Source: a candidate division CSSED10-310 bacterium
Lineage (GTDB): Bacteria; CSSED10-310; JAFGDC01
Length of the DNA stretch: 22,066 nucleotides
Assembly: GCA_016932295.1 (NCBI GenBank)
Contig: JAFGDC010000543.1
Location: 1-22,066 of the forward strand
Direction of reading: 5' to 3'
Positions 1 through 8,393 of the stretch are shown here, in pieces. Under the pieces are notes generated by a model. That model worked only from the letters and a program-made list of their open reading frames with translations. It was not told the origin of the DNA and made no database searches. Within the stretch, counting starts at the first letter, position 1. Every line of letters begins with the position of its first letter. A program made the position numbers and the translations under genes.

Positions 1-231
1 GAATCATCATCGAATCCCGAGGCGCGCGATTTCGATGGGTCAGTCCGCCGCCTTCGTTCGTATGCGTGACAAGAATGTCAACAACCGGTTCAACCGGCGG
101 GTTGTTTCAGCGCACGGGCAAGCCGCATTTGCGCTGGAGCCTGTTTCTTCGCCACCACGATTACCTCTGGTCGGGGGCTATCCATGCTTCGGACTAAACA
201 AAGAGCCGGATCAAGCGTAGACTGACTGAAC
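1..231. other. Leader region upstream of the sigma factor gene, no gene recognised
   Basis: I see no convincing gene here. Short open frames on both strands overlap each other and resemble no family I know. The one visible structure is an inverted repeat with arms AACAACC (80-86) and GGTTGTT (100-106). Its loop holds a smaller GGTT-C-AACC hairpin (87-95), and only three T residues follow. It could be a weak terminator of a gene outside the window or a regulatory hairpin. I found no promoter I trust for the sigma operon. Confidence 0.4.
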
Positions 232-795
232 ATGGAAGGCTCGATAAACGAACATATCAACCGCTGTCTGACGGGTGACCAGGCGGCATTTCGGGAGGTG
301 GTGAACAGGTACCGTTCCCGCATGATCAGACTGGCCTATCGCTATGTTCATGACTGGGAGGAAGCCGCGGATATATCACAAGATGCCTTTCTGCGGGCAT
401 ACAGCGCACTGGCAGGTTTCGACCAATCGAAAAAGTTCGATGCATGGCTTATGCGAATAGTGGTGAATCTGAGCCTCGACCGGCTCCGTCACACCGCCAC
501 CGTCAGAACTCGGCAGGCCGACATCCATCGAATGCTGCCAGGCCGGAAGGAAAACCCGGAACTTGCCGCTGTCGGCGGAGAGCAGCTATGCCGCCTTCAT
601 GAACTCATGGATGAACTGAATGAACGGCAGAGGACGGTCTTCGTGCTGCGGGAACTGGAGGGGCTGGATTACCATGCGATTGCCCGGCTGCTGGGCTGTA
701 GTCCAGCCACGGTCAGGGTACATTTGTTCACCGCCAAACGTCGACTCAGGATGGGCCTGGCGACGGTTTCACCAATCGAGGAGGGGATTGGATGA
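232..795 (+). CDS. ECF-family RNA polymerase sigma factor (sigma-70 family, RpoE-like)
   Basis: This 187-residue protein has the two-domain layout of extracytoplasmic-function sigma factors, which direct RNA polymerase to a small set of stress or envelope promoters. Region 2 lies at about residues 18-90, with the core-binding segment ADISQDAFLRAY and the -10-recognising helix FDAWLMRIVVNLSLDRLR. Region 4 lies at about 120-175, with ELNERQRTVFVLRELEGLDY followed by the helix-turn-helix that recognises the -35 element. The length is typical of the family. The ATG at 232 is the first possible start, because an in-frame TGA lies two codons upstream; no clear ribosome binding site precedes it. The stop codon overlaps the next gene's ATG as ATGA, so the two are translationally coupled, as is usual for a sigma factor and its anti-sigma factor. 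The family is certain; the ECF subgroup and the signal are not known. Confidence 0.95.
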   Translation: MEGSINEHINRCLTGDQAAFREVVNRYRSRMIRLAYRYVHDWEEAADISQDAFLRAYSALAGFDQSKKFDAWLMRIVVNLSLDRLRHTATVRTRQADIHRMLPGRKENPELAAVGGEQLCRLHELMDELNERQRTVFVLRELEGLDYHAIARLLGCSPATVRVHLFTAKRRLRMGLATVSPIEEGIG

Positions 796-1334
796 AGTGC
801 AGGGAATTCAGGCGACGGATGCGTCACGGCACATCATTGACCGATACGTACCGCGCCGACATGGAAGAACACCTTCGCACCTGCGATCATTGCGCGGCTC
901 GATTTGCATCGACCTGGCGACTGCAAGAGTTGATCGATGAGGCGCGAAACGTCGACATGCCGGAACTTGACGAGAACGCCTATTGGCGTAAGATCGAATC
1001 CTTTCTGCCTCCGGTACCCACCATGGGAGGCTTGACTCCAGGCGCAGCAGGAGAAGGATTGAAAGTTTCACCGCTGGCTTCATTAACCGCCATGCGGAAC
1101 CTACTGCTCCCCGATCCAGTGCTGGGACTCTCAGCGGCCATATTGCTTCTTCTGATCATCGTCGCCACCAGGCCGTTTATCTCTGAAGCGCGATTCACTT
1201 CAGTATTTGAAAATCTTCCTGAAGGAGAAAATGCCCGGCTTGAACTCCTCTATTCTCCGGATTTCCTGCTTAAATCACGCCAACTACCCACCGATCTGCC
1301 TGCCACGACATTCTTCTGGATTGAAAGGAAGTGA
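792..1334 (+). CDS. Anti-sigma factor with N-terminal zinc-binding (ZAS) domain and one membrane span
   Basis: The 180-residue product probably holds the adjacent ECF sigma factor inactive at the inner membrane until an envelope signal releases it. Residues C3, H27, C31 and C34 form the Cx(n)HxxxCxxC pattern of the zinc-binding anti-sigma (ZAS, zf-HC2) fold, within a short segment also matching the EEHLRTCDHC signature. A single hydrophobic helix at about residues 104-127 (GLSAAILLLLIIVATRP) separates the cytoplasmic part from a C-terminal tail of about 50 residues predicted to be periplasmic. The ATGA overlap with the sigma gene supports the pairing. The C-terminal tail shows no sensor domain I recognise. 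The role is inferred from domain and context; sigma specificity was not tested. Confidence 0.88.
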   Translation: MKCREFRRRMRHGTSLTDTYRADMEEHLRTCDHCAARFASTWRLQELIDEARNVDMPELDENAYWRKIESFLPPVPTMGGLTPGAAGEGLKVSPLASLTAMRNLLLPDPVLGLSAAILLLLIIVATRPFISEARFTSVFENLPEGENARLELLYSPDFLLKSRQLPTDLPATTFFWIERK

Positions 1335-1337
1335 GGC

Positions 1338-2126
1338 ATGCGTAAACTCCCCCTGATTATTCTCTTCTGGATCTGCACGACGATCCCCCTGCTGGGTTCG
1401 TCGCAAGTCCCGGAGCGGCTCGCCGTGCAGTTTTTCATCGGTGTCGACCAGGTGTTCTGGTGGCATCCCGAGGACAAGCGGTTGCAATTACCCGCGAATA
1501 TCGAACTGGCGGTGGAGAACCCGCGTAGCACCCTGATAGATGACACACTGGCCGCGTTGAGTGAGATGGAAGCATACGATCGTTACGAGTTCTTCGGTGC
1601 CGTTGAACTGCCGTTACATCAAGGCGCGGCGGTACCGTGCATGATCAAGGCCGAGCACACGGATCTCCAGGCGACCTTTACAACGGTGCGGCTGGGTGAC
1701 CGATCGACCGAAATCGGTGTGGCGTTGCGCAGAGAAGGCATCACCCTCTACGAAACATCGATCCTTGTCCGAACCGGCGCACAGGCTTTCATCGGCACGC
1801 CGCTGGATCAGCACAGGGGAATGATCATCCTGCTTCGCGTTCCAGTGCGAGCGGAACCGTATCATCCTCCATGGGAGTGCGCCCCCACGCTGAACCGGCG
1901 GGTCAATCCGGCATTGACGGCGTTGGAAACAGGAACCGGTACCGAACCCTGCGTGCTCCAACTGCTGGTGGATCGTGCCGGAGCGGTGATCGATTGCATC
2001 GTACTGCGTTGCTCCGGGGATCAGGCAGCCACGGCTGCCCGTGATGCGGTTCGGCAGTGGCTGTTCACCATGAGTGATGGATGTCCCCGGACGACGATTA
2101 CCAATACCGTGATCACCTTCCGGTGA
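1338..2126 (+). CDS. Secreted protein with TonB C-terminal-like domain, third gene of the sigma operon
   Basis: This 262-residue protein is of unknown function. It begins with a hydrophobic export signal (about residues 1-21, MRKLPLIILFWICTTIPLLG). The central part is a beta-rich region of about 160 residues that I do not recognise. The last 60 residues, from about CVLQLLVDRAGAVIDCIVLR through AARDAVRQWLFTM to the final NTVITFR, match the pattern of the TonB C-terminal domain: a strand with a DRxGxV turn, a conserved small-residue SG motif, a helix ending in W-x-F, and a final strand ending in F/R. Unlike TonB it has no long Pro-rich linker, so it is probably a periplasmic TonB-C-like protein and not an energy transducer. 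It follows the anti-sigma gene by 3 bases and has a GGAAG ribosome site inside the previous stop region, so it is cotranscribed and may be a sensor partner or a target of the sigma factor. Confidence 0.72.
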   Translation: MRKLPLIILFWICTTIPLLGSSQVPERLAVQFFIGVDQVFWWHPEDKRLQLPANIELAVENPRSTLIDDTLAALSEMEAYDRYEFFGAVELPLHQGAAVPCMIKAEHTDLQATFTTVRLGDRSTEIGVALRREGITLYETSILVRTGAQAFIGTPLDQHRGMIILLRVPVRAEPYHPPWECAPTLNRRVNPALTALETGTGTEPCVLQLLVDRAGAVIDCIVLRCSGDQAATAARDAVRQWLFTMSDGCPRTTITNTVITFR

Positions 2127-2163
2127 CAGCCCCTCGAACCGCCGGCCCGGAAGTCACCGGCGG
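2120..2163. terminator. Inverted repeats between convergent genes, possible bidirectional terminator
   Basis: Two mutually exclusive hairpins lie where the sigma operon and the ABC/sulfatase operon converge. One has 8-base arms CCGGTGAC (2120-2127, containing the TGA stop) and GTCACCGG (2153-2160). The other has 7-base arms CCGCCGG (2139-2145) and CCGGCGG (2157-2163). Neither is followed by a T-run on either strand, so a classic intrinsic terminator is not proven; the convergent position is the main support. Confidence 0.35.
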
Positions 2164-2234
2164 CAGATCACCCGCGCCGCCCACAGCGGACTTCACACAT
2201 GGAACACCGTGTACAGGCGCTAAATTGGTCGCCT

Positions 2235-3641
2235 TCAGTTCATGTAGCCCAGGGTTCGGAGCATCTCCTCCGTCTCTTCATCCAGCAGATCGGATGTACT
2301 CTCAGCCCCGTCGTCCAGGTCCTTGTCCGAGGTCTTCTCCACCCAGGCATCCAGTAGTTTCCGCAGCGCCATCGATGCGGGTTCGGTCGGATCATAGAGA
2401 TTCGTTGTCTCGCCTGGATCAGTGCCCAGGTCATACAATTCGTATTCATCACCCTGGGGATTGGGAATCTTGATGAGTTTGCGCGACGGTGTGCGGACCA
2501 TCTTCCATCTTCCCCGATCGCCGCGGTAATGGAAACGTGGATTCTCATCGAAATGCGTCAGGTCGGTTTCTCCAAAAATGATACCTTCCGTTATGTTGTT
2601 CCGACTTGCGAGGTGTTTCATCCTTCTCAGTTTCTTTTTCAGGGAGGTGCCTTCCACCGATGCCGGGATCTTGATACCGACCAGATCCAGAATAGTGGAA
2701 TACAGGTCGATGAGATTTACCGGCATATCGGTTATTTTGCCTTTGAGCCGCACGTTCTTTCCAAAAAACAGCAATGGCACCCTGATGACACCCTCGTACA
2801 TCACCTCTCCATGTTCAAAATAGTAGTCATGTTCACCCAGTCCCTCACCATGATCGGCACTGATGATGACAGTGGTTTTTTTCAGCCTGTCCTGATCATG
2901 GACCGCTCGCAGGATCCTGCCCACCTTGTCGTCGGCGCAGCGGACTTCACCAGCGTACAGGTTTCGGGCATGCTGCCGGTAGTTTTCCGGCCAGTCGTTA
3001 TGAAACACGATGGAACCCCGCTCCTGTTTCGTATACTCAAAATAATCCCGTTCCTCACCGGGGCTCAATTCAGTGAAGAACCGATATTCACGAGGTGGGG
3101 CGTACGGCCAGTGAGGATCGAAGAGGTGGATCCAGAGGAAGAATTCCTCCTTGCCGTGAGCCGCCAACCATTCTTCCACCGACTCGATCAACCGATTGGT
3201 CTGTTCGGCGGTTTCGAAACCCTGTTGGAGGTTCATCTTTTGCAGTATGGACAAAGGATGGGAGACGAACGCAGCGGTCCTGTATCCCGCTGATTTGAAA
3301 CATTCCGCCAGGGTCATCGTGTCGTCGTGCAGCGGCTTGTACATTATGCGAACACCATTGGTGTGGGGTGTCTGACCGCTCATCAGTCCGGCCAGGGCCG
3401 GCGTGGTGCGGGGAATGGGGGGGATCACATCGGTGAACAACACGCCCTTGTGGCAGAGGCTGTCGAATATCGGTGTGGTTGCCTGGGGGCTGCCGTACGC
3501 GTGCATCCGATCCGGCCGCAACGCATCGATCGTAATCAGGATCACTCGTTTCACCGCTGCGTGTGCCGGGGGCGACGATAGCGAGAAGAGTATAATCAAG
3601 AGCGCCTGGAGCGTGTTGCGGGAGATGTTTGAACGTCTCAT
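2235..3641 (-). CDS. Exported sulfatase-fold hydrolase or transferase with Thr at the nucleophile position
   Basis: The 468-residue product belongs to the alkaline phosphatase/sulfatase superfamily. I chose the ATG at 3641 because GGAAGGA sits 6 bases upstream; an in-frame ATG at 3698 would overlap the preceding gene and put 19 polar residues before the signal peptide. Residues 10-28 form a signal peptide ending SPPAHA-A. Metal ligands are visible in TIDALRPDRMHAYG (D39) and SADHGEGLGEH, with the typical later FEHGEVMYEGVIRVPLLF. True sulfatases have Cys or Ser at the CxPxR position, converted to formylglycine. Here the aligned segment is RTTPALAGLMSG, giving Thr (T79) and no downstream Arg. 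Thr at this place is typical of LtaS/EptA-like phosphotransferases and of a large bacterial group annotated simply as sulfatase. It is the last gene of the ABC/glycosyltransferase operon, so a role in editing or decorating an envelope glycan is plausible. The substrate is unknown. Confidence 0.88.
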   Translation of the reverse strand: MRRSNISRNTLQALLIILFSLSSPPAHAAVKRVILITIDALRPDRMHAYGSPQATTPIFDSLCHKGVLFTDVIPPIPRTTPALAGLMSGQTPHTNGVRIMYKPLHDDTMTLAECFKSAGYRTAAFVSHPLSILQKMNLQQGFETAEQTNRLIESVEEWLAAHGKEEFFLWIHLFDPHWPYAPPREYRFFTELSPGEERDYFEYTKQERGSIVFHNDWPENYRQHARNLYAGEVRCADDKVGRILRAVHDQDRLKKTTVIISADHGEGLGEHDYYFEHGEVMYEGVIRVPLLFFGKNVRLKGKITDMPVNLIDLYSTILDLVGIKIPASVEGTSLKKKLRRMKHLASRNNITEGIIFGETDLTHFDENPRFHYRGDRGRWKMVRTPSRKLIKIPNPQGDEYELYDLGTDPGETTNLYDPTEPASMALRKLLDAWVEKTSDKDLDDGAESTSDLLDEETEEMLRTLGYMN

Positions 3642-3681
3642 CTGTATCCTTCCGGCTGGCCTGAATGAAAAAAACATTGCC

Positions 3682-4425
3682 TCATTCGAAAATGGCATAG
3701 CGTTTTATACCATGCTTGTGCAAGAGAAAACGGGTCAAGTTGCGCAGGACACGGATGCCGTACAGCAAACTCCCCTTGAATGAAACAGTTGAGGAGTCTC
3801 GTTCGTAACGGGTTTCGACCGGCACTTCCACGAACCGCATTCCCTTGATCAAGCCCTGAATGATGATTTCATTATCAAACACGAAACCGTCTGAATTCCG
3901 GCTGAATGGTATTGTTTCAAGGGCTTTCCGGCTGTAAGCGCGATATCCGGTGTGGAACTCGCTGAACCCGGTCCCCTGGATCCGGTTCTGCAGCCAGGTG
4001 AGCAACCGGTTGGAAATATACTTGTACAAGGGCATGTTCCCCTCGAGAGGATTACCAAGAAAACGTGAGGCGAAGACGATATCCGCTTCTCCATCGGCGA
4101 TTGGACTGATCATCCGGGGGATTATTCTCGGATCGTACTGATAATCAGGATGCAGCATGATGATGATGTCCGCGCCCTGATCCAAGGCGTTTCGATAGCA
4201 TGTTTTCTGGTTGCCGCCGTAACCGCGGTTCTCACCGTGGGCGATTACCTGGATATCCAGTCCACTGGCCAGTTCCACCGTATCATCCTGGCTACAGTCA
4301 TCGACAAGGATGATGAGATCGACCCATTCCCTGGGTACATCCTGATAGGTGCGCAGCAGTGTCGGACCGGCATTATAGGCCGGCATGACCACCACCGTCT
4401 TCAGGCGCCGTGACGATTCACTCAT
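3682..4425 (-). CDS. Family 2 glycosyltransferase, DPM1-like (polyprenyl-phosphate sugar synthase type)
   Basis: This 247-residue soluble enzyme has the GT-A fold. The nucleotide-sugar binding strand is VVVMPAYNAG (residues 11-20), followed by VDDCSQDDT (41-49) and a DxD-like metal site in MLHPDYQYDP. Later FHTGYRAYSRKAL and VPVETRYERDSSTVSF match the DPM1/dolichol-phosphate mannosyltransferase-like branch of GT2. Such enzymes transfer a sugar from a nucleotide donor to polyprenyl phosphate at the cytoplasmic face of the membrane. There is no C-terminal GtrA or membrane domain. The start has a GAGGTG ribosome site and overlaps the end of the upstream permease-protease gene by 8 bases, so it is translationally coupled in the operon. 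Its likely partner is the divergent GT-C gene at 8781, a class that uses polyprenyl-phosphate sugars. The sugar is not predictable from sequence. Confidence 0.88.
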   Translation of the reverse strand: MSESSRRLKTVVVMPAYNAGPTLLRTYQDVPREWVDLIILVDDCSQDDTVELASGLDIQVIAHGENRGYGGNQKTCYRNALDQGADIIIMLHPDYQYDPRIIPRMISPIADGEADIVFASRFLGNPLEGNMPLYKYISNRLLTWLQNRIQGTGFSEFHTGYRAYSRKALETIPFSRNSDGFVFDNEIIIQGLIKGMRFVEVPVETRYERDSSTVSFKGSLLYGIRVLRNLTRFLLHKHGIKRYAIFE

Positions 4426-6373
4426 CTTTCACCTCGGTTGAAGCCGTGCGCAGTATGGCCCAGCCCAGGAAATACAAGGTGATGATCAGAAGAATACCGG
4501 GCAGTGACATGATCTGCCTTTCAAACGCCGGACCGAGTGCGCTCCCCCATCCGACCGCAAAGCCGTTATGAATGGCATGCAATATCATTGTCGGCAGGAT
4601 CGAGCCGGTGCGCAGGCGGATATAGGTGTAGACAAAACCTATCGTGGCCGTGGGCAGCAGCCGGTAGATATTGAAATGGAACAGTCCGAACATGGTCCCC
4701 GCCACCAGGATCACGGTGATGGTTGAAAACTTGCCGCGAAGCGCCTTGGTGATTGCGCCGCGAAACAACAGCTCCTCGCATATACCGGCGGAAACCGCGA
4801 AGGTGAAAATATTGATCCACCCCGCGTATCCGGTGTCGAGCATGGCGTCGCCGAATTCACTCATGAATGACGACGGTGCGGGCAGGAACCATGCCTGCAG
4901 TTTCATGAGGGGTATGATGGAGAGGAATACGCCCCCTTCGAGGAAGAGGGCTCCGAGCATCTGCATGGGATTGGGCAGCTTCAAGGCAAAAAAATCCAGC
5001 AACGGTTTTCGGTTGAGACAGGCGAAGACGAGAGCGGGCAGCGCTACCACCAGAATCTGGGTGAGCCATAGTCCGATGATGATATCGTCCTTCTGGAACA
5101 CTGAACCACCAAAGTACAACAGCAGCCAGGTGGCGGCGAACAGGTAGAATGCCTGCTTCGCCAGTCTTGCCTCGGCCGTGGGCACCACGCTGCGGGTGCC
5201 GGGCAGAATGCTCTCCCGTTCCAGCAGCCTTGTCGCCAACCTCAGGCAAACGGCGGCATAAAGGGTATTGGCGGCGAGCGTGAGAGCGATCCAGGGCCAG
5301 CGGTAGATGCCAGTCAACACCTCCTTGCTGGCCACCGCAATGGAGGCGATGGGAGCGATACTGATGATGGAGTTCAATTGGATTCCAGGCAAAAGCGATG
5401 CAAGGGCCGGCACGATGGAAATGAATGTCAGGGGCAGGACATAATACTGCCCCTCCTTGAACGTATCCGCATAGCTGGCGACTATCATGAGCACGGCACT
5501 GAAAAAGACCGCCAGGGGCAAGGTGAGAAGTAAGATGAGGCTGATTTCACCGAATCCCAGTGAAAAAACCACGCCACGCAGGAGAGGCAGATCCAGCAGA
5601 TTGAACGCGAAGGTGATGCTCACTCCAAGCAGGTTGATGATGGCGCTCAAGGTAGCGATAATGAATACCACGAGAAATTTTCCGATGATGATGCTACGGC
5701 GTGAGACCGGCGCCAGCAGCAGCGTTTCCAGCGTGCCGCGTTCCTTCTCGCCGGACAGCAGGTCGATCGCCGCGAACGATGCTCCGGACAGAATCATGAG
5801 GATAGTAAGCAATGGCACGACTTTACCCGCCAGGTACCCACTCTTTTCCCGGTCGGTTGCCAGATCCACCATTTCCACCTGGAGCACATCCTCCACACGA
5901 TACCGCTTACCGAATTTCGATATCCGTTTTTCCACGAAGGCGCCCTTGGCTTCACGCAGGATGTCCACCAGTATCCGCCGGGTTCGTCCGGATAATTCAT
6001 CCGCGGCATTATAATGAACCACGGCAAGCGCAGCCCCCGGCTCATCGGTACCGATCATCTCGATATAGGCCTGGATCGATTTGCTTTTTACGGCTTCGAT
6101 CGGATCATCGAGATCCCGTACCACTCGAACCTTCTGTTCACTATCCCGCAGGAAAGGTGTCAGCCATTCCCCCGTCTGGTCCACCGCCACCTCAAGGGTG
6201 CTCGTTTCAAACTGGCGTTCCTGAAAATTCTGCATCTTGCTCATGCCGAACATGAGCAGTGGATAGACGGTGATCGGCAGGATGATGGTCAAAAGGATGG
6301 TGGTTTTATCCTTGAGCAGGTCACGCAGTTCATGAATGAAGATGAGCCATATCATCGAACCGGACGATCTCAC
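4418..6373 (-). CDS. ABC-2 permease fused to a CPBP-family intramembrane protease
   Basis: The 651-residue protein has two halves. Residues 1-390 resemble NatB-type ABC-2 permeases: a first membrane helix (about 22-42), a large external domain (about 45-185), then about six helices with the SGEKERGTLETLLLAPVSRR cytoplasmic turn. Residues 400-651 are a CPBP (CAAX protease and bacteriocin-processing) domain with all motifs intact: EELLFR (E533, E534, R538), FGLFH (F562, H566) and HAIHN (H599, N603). These residues form the glutamate/histidine active site of the Rce1-type proteases, so the protease half looks catalytically competent. The GTG start at 6373 overlaps the ATPase stop as GTGA and has GGGA upstream; an ATG at 6355 is possible but lacks a ribosome site. 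This fusion architecture is known, mainly from Planctomycetes and related phyla, but its substrates are not. It is expected to pair with the ATPase and permease encoded just upstream. Confidence 0.9.
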   Translation of the reverse strand: MRSSGSMIWLIFIHELRDLLKDKTTILLTIILPITVYPLLMFGMSKMQNFQERQFETSTLEVAVDQTGEWLTPFLRDSEQKVRVVRDLDDPIEAVKSKSIQAYIEMIGTDEPGAALAVVHYNAADELSGRTRRILVDILREAKGAFVEKRISKFGKRYRVEDVLQVEMVDLATDREKSGYLAGKVVPLLTILMILSGASFAAIDLLSGEKERGTLETLLLAPVSRRSIIIGKFLVVFIIATLSAIINLLGVSITFAFNLLDLPLLRGVVFSLGFGEISLILLLTLPLAVFFSAVLMIVASYADTFKEGQYYVLPLTFISIVPALASLLPGIQLNSIISIAPIASIAVASKEVLTGIYRWPWIALTLAANTLYAAVCLRLATRLLERESILPGTRSVVPTAEARLAKQAFYLFAATWLLLYFGGSVFQKDDIIIGLWLTQILVVALPALVFACLNRKPLLDFFALKLPNPMQMLGALFLEGGVFLSIIPLMKLQAWFLPAPSSFMSEFGDAMLDTGYAGWINIFTFAVSAGICEELLFRGAITKALRGKFSTITVILVAGTMFGLFHFNIYRLLPTATIGFVYTYIRLRTGSILPTMILHAIHNGFAVGWGSALGPAFERQIMSLPGILLIITLYFLGWAILRTASTEVKDE

Positions 6374-7113
6374 GGTGTTTCCCGCTCCCGTACCAGGGAG
6401 ATGAACACATCCTCCAAAAAACGCTTGCCGGTCAGCACACGTAATGCATCGAGGCTGCCGATAGCGAGTATCTTACCGTTATGGATGATGGCGATGCGAT
6501 CGCACAGCTTCTCGGCTTCACTCATGGTATGGGTCGAGAAAATGACTGCACGGTTTTCTTCACGACAGCCCTGGATGAATTGCATCATCGTGCTTGCCAC
6601 CAATATGTCCAGACCCACGGTGGGCTCATCGAAAATCAGGACCGGCGGATCATGAATCAGGGTACGAGCGATGGATACTTTCTGGCGCATGCCGGTGGAC
6701 AGGCGTTCGCAGCGTACATCCATGAACGCATCCATGGCGAAGACCCTGGTCAACTCACTGATGCGTTCCCTGAGTCGATCCTCCGGAACATGGTGAAGCC
6801 TTCCAAAATACAACAAGATTTCCGCTGGCGTCATTCGTGGGAACAAGCCAGTCGTGCCCGATACAAACCCGATTGAGGCGCGCACGTGCGCGGGTGACTT
6901 GACAATATCATGACCATTGATGCGCGCGGTGCCGGACGTTGGCTTGATGACCGTTGACAGCATCCGGAGCGTGGTGGTCTTCCCCGCTCCGTTCGGCCCC
7001 AGCAATCCGAAGATCTCTCCCTGCCGGCAGTTGAAGCTCACGCCGTCGGCTGCCCGTATCTCTCCTCGCTGCTTGTCCTGGTATATCTTCGTCAGAGCCA
7101 GCGTTTCTATCAT
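6370..7113 (-). CDS. ABC transporter ATP-binding protein, NatA-like
   Basis: This 247-residue ATPase powers the two flanking ABC-2 permeases. It shows Walker A GPNGAGKT (39-46), the signature LSTGM (138-142), Walker B VLIFDEP (158-164), the D-loop GLD and the switch histidine in STH (H195). The Q-loop region reads IGFVSGTTGLFPRMT, without the usual Gln, as I recall for other NatA-like sodium exporter ATPases. I chose the ATG at 7113: GAGGTGA lies 5 bases upstream and contains the preceding gene's stop codon, and the protein then begins at the usual IETLALTKIY strand. A longer open frame runs upstream to 7284, but that stretch is the antisense-frame shadow of the permease end. Substrate is not known; NatAB exports sodium in Bacillus, but other family members move lipids or peptides. 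Confidence 0.93.
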   Translation of the reverse strand: MIETLALTKIYQDKQRGEIRAADGVSFNCRQGEIFGLLGPNGAGKTTTLRMLSTVIKPTSGTARINGHDIVKSPAHVRASIGFVSGTTGLFPRMTPAEILLYFGRLHHVPEDRLRERISELTRVFAMDAFMDVRCERLSTGMRQKVSIARTLIHDPPVLIFDEPTVGLDILVASTMMQFIQGCREENRAVIFSTHTMSEAEKLCDRIAIIHNGKILAIGSLDALRVLTGKRFLEDVFISLVRERETP

Positions 7114-7118
7114 CGTTT

Positions 7119-8351
7119 TCACCTCTTCAACCACCGCAGCAATCCTCCGTTCTTCCAGCCCGCACCGTTGTCGCGGCGGCGGTCGCCCCACAGGGTGTTC
7201 TCGCGGCTGATCCGCCGCGCCGCGAAACCAAGAGCGACGGCCGTGAACACGGTCAGAGAAAGCAATACCAGCGCGATGTTGCACCAGTCGAAGCGACCAT
7301 CGATGACTTCCCTGAACATCAAGGCGGCATTGACCACGGGCACAAACGCAGTAACCACTGTCAACTTCACGGAGGGAAAAACCGCCACCACGGCGGGCTG
7401 AAAGGAAAGGACAAAGAACGGCGTCACGAAGCTCTGCCCCTCGCGGAATGTCCGGGCGTAAGAAGCGATCAAAATGCTCACGGCGGCAAACCCCGCGGAC
7501 ACAATGACAGCGGTGACCATGATCAATGGCAAGGCCTGGGAGGGAATGGTGAATGACGCTGAATCGAGGCCACTCATGAGGAACAGCGTATGCCCGGCTG
7601 TCAACGCCAGGGAACCTATGTTCAATAGCACGGCGGCCACCCCCGCGACGACCACCGCGATAAATTTGCCCATGACGATGACCAGCCGTGGCGTGGGGGT
7701 CAGCAGCGTCGTCTCCAGCGTGCGCCGCTCACGCTCTCCAACTATCACGTCGATGGAGGGATACAAAGTCCCCATGGCCGCCATGATGATGATCATCATC
7801 GGCAGAACCCGTCCGATAATGAATGTACCCATGCGCTCCTGCGAAGCGACGTTGATCGTCTCGATATCGTACCCACGGACGGCCTCCAGGGGCAACCCAT
7901 GATCCATGGCAACCCGATCCATCAACAGGTCACGGTACTCGTCGAGCACCACCTGTACCCGACTTTTCGCCACATCCGACCCGTCGTAGGCGGTATCATG
8001 CAAAATGGTGAAAGTGAAACATGGTCCACCCCGGGTCGTGAAGGCATCGCATACCCGTATCTTCAAATCCACCCCGTCGCTGCCGATCTCTGCATCAGCG
8101 AGCTGAGGTTCAATGTATTCATCGTTGTCCAACAGGGCGTAAAATTCCGGCGCGAAACCGGCATTCTCCACCACCACCTTCGAAGGCCTGGACTCCACCG
8201 CGCCTCGCTGGAACAGCATGATCTGGTTCATGACCCAGAACGTGAGTGGATAAAGGAAGATCGGAAACAACACCGAGTAGATGAGGATATTCCTGTCACG
8301 TACGAAGGTGAGTAACTCCTTGAAGATGACAACCTTAAGATCCTTGCCCAC
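7119..8351 (-). CDS. ABC-2 type permease, NatB-like
   Basis: This 410-residue membrane protein is the first gene of the ABC operon. It has the NatB layout: a first membrane helix (about 23-43), an external domain (about 50-175), then five or six helices from about residue 180 with the cytoplasmic turn VGERERRTLETTLLTPTPR and a conserved ASYARTFREGQSFVTP segment. The same two signatures appear in the permease half of the protease fusion, so the two permeases are paralogues that probably form a heterodimer around the ATPase. The start is a GTG at 8351 with AGAGG about 6 bases upstream; an ATG two codons earlier is cut off by an in-frame TAA. The mRNA leader is about 36 bases from a strong promoter. 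Confidence 0.9.
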   Translation of the reverse strand: MGKDLKVVIFKELLTFVRDRNILIYSVLFPIFLYPLTFWVMNQIMLFQRGAVESRPSKVVVENAGFAPEFYALLDNDEYIEPQLADAEIGSDGVDLKIRVCDAFTTRGGPCFTFTILHDTAYDGSDVAKSRVQVVLDEYRDLLMDRVAMDHGLPLEAVRGYDIETINVASQERMGTFIIGRVLPMMIIIMAAMGTLYPSIDVIVGERERRTLETTLLTPTPRLVIVMGKFIAVVVAGVAAVLLNIGSLALTAGHTLFLMSGLDSASFTIPSQALPLIMVTAVIVSAGFAAVSILIASYARTFREGQSFVTPFFVLSFQPAVVAVFPSVKLTVVTAFVPVVNAALMFREVIDGRFDWCNIALVLLSLTVFTAVALGFAARRISRENTLWGDRRRDNGAGWKNGGLLRWLKR

Positions 8352-8393
8352 TTACATCCTCTATCTCATTGAGAAATCAAAAAAAGGAATTGA

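Noticed and set aside
3642..3698. Upstream ATG at 3698 as the start of the sulfatase-fold gene
   Set aside because: It overlaps the glycosyltransferase end and lengthens the region before the signal peptide; the ATG at 3641 has GGAAGGA at ideal spacing.
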